DNA from: Bacteroidota bacterium
GTDB lineage: Bacteria; Bacteroidota; Ignavibacteria; UBA10030
Direction: 5' to 3'
NCBI GenBank assembly: GCA_003453835.1
Contig: DMMN01000345.1
Coordinates: 475 to 8,315, forward strand
Length of the DNA: 7,841 nucleotides
Numbering within the stretch: position 1 is the first letter of the stretch; each line of letters starts with the position of its first letter. Positions 6,080 through 7,841 of this stretch are shown piece after piece. Both the position numbers and the translations under genes were made by a program. Under the pieces are notes generated by a model, which did no database searches, had not been told where the DNA came from, and saw nothing but the letters and a program-made list of their open reading frames with translations.

Positions 6080-6142
6080 TGGCGAAGGTTCCCCCGCCGG
6101 TCTCAGCAGGTCAAGCACCAATCGGGCAAGCTCACACATCAT
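6056..6142 (-). CDS. Possible 28-residue small ORF or repeat-derived relic
   Basis: On the minus strand, ATG ATG (6142-6137) opens a 28-residue frame, MMCELARLVLDLLRPAGEPS then PQSYGSSE, ending with TGA at 6058-6056. A strong Shine-Dalgarno sequence, GGAGGAG (forward CTCCTCC, 6151-6157), sits 8 bases before the first ATG. No domain is recognised. The frame is also open well upstream of this ATG, into the antisense of the phosphorylase gene, so it may be the tail of a decayed longer sequence. The stretch 6114-6130 resembles 1134-1150 in the other gap, in the same orientation. Confidence 0.25.
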   Translation of the reverse strand: MMCELARLVLDLLRPAGEPSPQSYGSSE

Positions 6143-6165
6143 CTTCTTTTCTCCTCCAGGGATAG

Positions 6166-6182
6166 CCCGGGAGATCCTCGGG
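6166..6182 (+). other. Leader hairpin before the phosphorylase gene
   Basis: CCCGGG (6166-6171) pairs with CCTCGGG-side bases 6177-6182 in a 6-bp stem including one G-T pair, loop AGATC. It lies 38 bases before the phosphorylase ATG, inside the leader if the promoter at 6049-6079 is real. No T-tract follows. It may affect mRNA structure or be chance. Confidence 0.2.
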
Positions 6183-6220
6183 TCACCTGGCGCGAAGCCA
6201 TGAACACACCGGAATAGAAC

Positions 6221-7841
6221 ATGAAAACAGCGAAGACCAGCATCTCCCCCCGGGCGCTGAAACGATCGACGCAGGAAGACGTTCGCACGGCGCTCACCCC
6301 CGCATCCATGCAGCGGGCGATCATGGACAACCTCTATTATGTCCAGGGCCGCGTACCCCTGACCGCCACCAGAAACGATTGGTACATGGCGCTGGCGTAC
6401 ACGGTTCGTGATCGGATTCTACAACGATGGATGCAAACGATCGAATCGTACATGGGGAACAAAGACAAATCGGTGAGCTATCTGTCGGCGGAGTTTCTCA
6501 TCGGTCCGCAGCTTGGAAGCAACCTGATAAGCCTGGGGATCTACAATGAAGTGCGCCAGGCCGTGACCGCGCTCGGACAAGACCTTGACCAGCTTCTCGA
6601 ACAGGAAGAGGAACCTGGGCTGGGCAACGGTGGACTGGGACGGCTTGCAGCATGCTTTCTCGAGTCGCTTGCGACGTTAGAAATCCTGGGCGTCGGGTAT
6701 GGTATCCGGTACGAGTTCGGTATTTTCGATCAGCAGATTCACGATGGGTGGCAGGTGGAGGCGACCGACAAATGGCTGCGGCTCGGCAATCCGTGGGAGG
6801 TTCCAAGACCGGAGATTACGTTTGTCGTCAACTTCGGAGGACACACGGAACAGTCAGTGGATGGCGACGGTCGCTATCGGGTGCGATGGATCCCCAATCG
6901 TACGGTGAGAGGCGTTGCGTGCGACCTCACGGTCCCCGGCTACAAGGTGAATACGGTGAATCTCCTCCGCCTCTGGAAAGCAGAGGCAACGGAGTCGTTC
7001 GACTTCCGGGCGTTTAACATCGGCGACTACTACGGCGCCGTCGAAGATAAAGTGTCGTCCGAGAATATCACGAAGGTGTTGTATCCGAATGACGAGGCAA
7101 TCCAGGGAAAGCGCCTCCGGCTGGAGCAACAGTACTTCTTTGTCTCCTGCTCGCTGCTGGACATGATCCGCGTTCACCTGCGCCGTGGGAACGAGTTGAA
7201 GGACTTCCACAAGAGCTATGCGATCCAGCTCAACGACACACATCCCTCAATCGCGGTCGCCGAGCTGATGCGATTGCTCGTCGATGAGCACGCGATGGAC
7301 TGGGACGCAGCCTGGCACATAACGCAGAATACCTTCGCGTACACAAACCACACGTTACTCCCCGAGGCTCTCGAAAAATGGCCCTTGCCGCTCTTTGCAA
7401 ACCTCCTCCCTCGGCATCTTGAAATCATCTTCGAGATCAATAGACGGTTTCTCGATGAGTTGCGCGCGAACGAGCGGATCGACGATCTTCAGATCGCGCG
7501 CCTCTCCCTGATCGATGAAACGGGGGAGAAATATGTCCGGATGGCCAACCTTGCAAGCGTTGGGAGCCATGCGATCAACGGCGTCGCAGCGTTGCACACT
7601 GAGTTGCTTAAGCGGGACGTCCTCCACGATTTCTATAGGCTGTTTCCGGATAAGTTTCTTAACGTCACCAATGGAGTCACACCCCGGCGCTGGGTTGTGC
7701 TCAGCAATCCCCGACTTGCTCAGCTCATTACGAGTCGGATCGGTGATGAGTGGATTCGGGACATGGAGAGTCACTTGCCGAAGCTCGAGCAGTATGCAGG
7801 CGAGAAGGAATTCCAGAGCGAATGGCGGCGGATCAAGTTGG
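6221..7841 (+). CDS. glgP: Glycogen/starch/alpha-glucan phosphorylase (GT35), N-terminal part, 3' end outside window
   Basis: This cytoplasmic PLP enzyme releases glucose-1-phosphate from the non-reducing ends of alpha-1,4-glucans using phosphate. The first 540 residues are visible of the family's usual 800-850. Landmarks in order: YLSAEFLIG (87-95), GLGNGGLGRLAACFLES (133-149), YGIRYEFGIFDQ (160-171), QLNDTHPSIAVAELMR (336-351), AYTNHTLLPEALEKWP (373-388), SHAINGVAALH (449-459) and NVTNGVTPRRW (481-491). H377 and N484 fall at the positions of active-site residues of the same number in rabbit muscle phosphorylase. The PLP lysine lies beyond the window. The ATG at 6221 is the first possible start because TAG at 6215-6217 is in frame; only a weak GGAA precedes it. 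It stands 235 bases after the regulator, probably with its own promoter. Whether it prefers glycogen or maltodextrin cannot be told. Confidence 0.93.
   Translation, partial: MKTAKTSISPRALKRSTQEDVRTALTPASMQRAIMDNLYYVQGRVPLTATRNDWYMALAYTVRDRILQRWMQTIESYMGNKDKSVSYLSAEFLIGPQLGSNLISLGIYNEVRQAVTALGQDLDQLLEQEEEPGLGNGGLGRLAACFLESLATLEILGVGYGIRYEFGIFDQQIHDGWQVEATDKWLRLGNPWEVPRPEITFVVNFGGHTEQSVDGDGRYRVRWIPNRTVRGVACDLTVPGYKVNTVNLLRLWKAEATESFDFRAFNIGDYYGAVEDKVSSENITKVLYPNDEAIQGKRLRLEQQYFFVSCSLLDMIRVHLRRGNELKDFHKSYAIQLNDTHPSIAVAELMRLLVDEHAMDWDAAWHITQNTFAYTNHTLLPEALEKWPLPLFANLLPRHLEIIFEINRRFLDELRANERIDDLQIARLSLIDETGEKYVRMANLASVGSHAINGVAALHTELLKRDVLHDFYRLFPDKFLNVTNGVTPRRWVVLSNPRLAQLITSRIGDEWIRDMESHLPKLEQYAGEKEFQSEWRRIKL

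Noticed and set aside
1..7841. CRISPR array, tRNA, rRNA, insertion sequence or phage genes
   Set aside because: No regularly spaced repeats, cloverleaf-like sequence, transposase motifs or terminal repeats were seen on either strand.

Overview
The window (7841 bases, roughly 53% GC by eye) looks like chromosomal DNA from a glycan-degrading member of the Bacteroidota/FCB group, possibly Ignavibacteria-like. Three signs point there: a C-terminal sorting domain of the type IX secretion system (T9SS) on the minus strand, a GH9 subtype that I associate with Bacteroidota, and one promoter-like motif matching the Bacteroidota consensus. This placement is inference.

Layout: (1) 2-1063 (+), the C-terminal part of a glycoside hydrolase family 9 enzyme, cut by the left window edge. 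(2) 1064-1654, about 590 bases with no intact gene. It holds an orphan, 5'-truncated T9SS sorting domain on the minus strand (1294-1491), a doubtful 49-codon minus-strand ORF, and several inverted repeats. (3) 1655-5985 (+), a tight three-gene operon: a family 1 sugar-type solute-binding protein, a two-TM sensor histidine kinase 18 bases downstream, and an NtrC-family sigma-54-dependent response regulator whose ATG overlaps the kinase stop (ATGA). (4) 5986-6220, a short gap with a candidate promoter for the next gene and a 28-codon minus-strand ORF. (5) 6221-7841 (+), the N-terminal two-thirds of a glycogen/alpha-glucan phosphorylase, cut by the right edge.

How they may work together: no ABC permease or ATPase accompanies the binding protein; the next two genes are a kinase and a sigma-54 activator. 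The simplest reading is a dedicated binding protein that presents an extracytoplasmic ligand, perhaps an oligosaccharide, to the kinase, which phosphorylates the activator. Neighbouring GH9 and phosphorylase genes fit a carbohydrate theme but do not prove the ligand or the targets. I found no convincing -24/-12 sigma-54 promoter in the two gaps, so the regulon is probably elsewhere. The binding protein-kinase-activator set, with an unusual histidine region in the kinase, is the strongest candidate for an undescribed system here.
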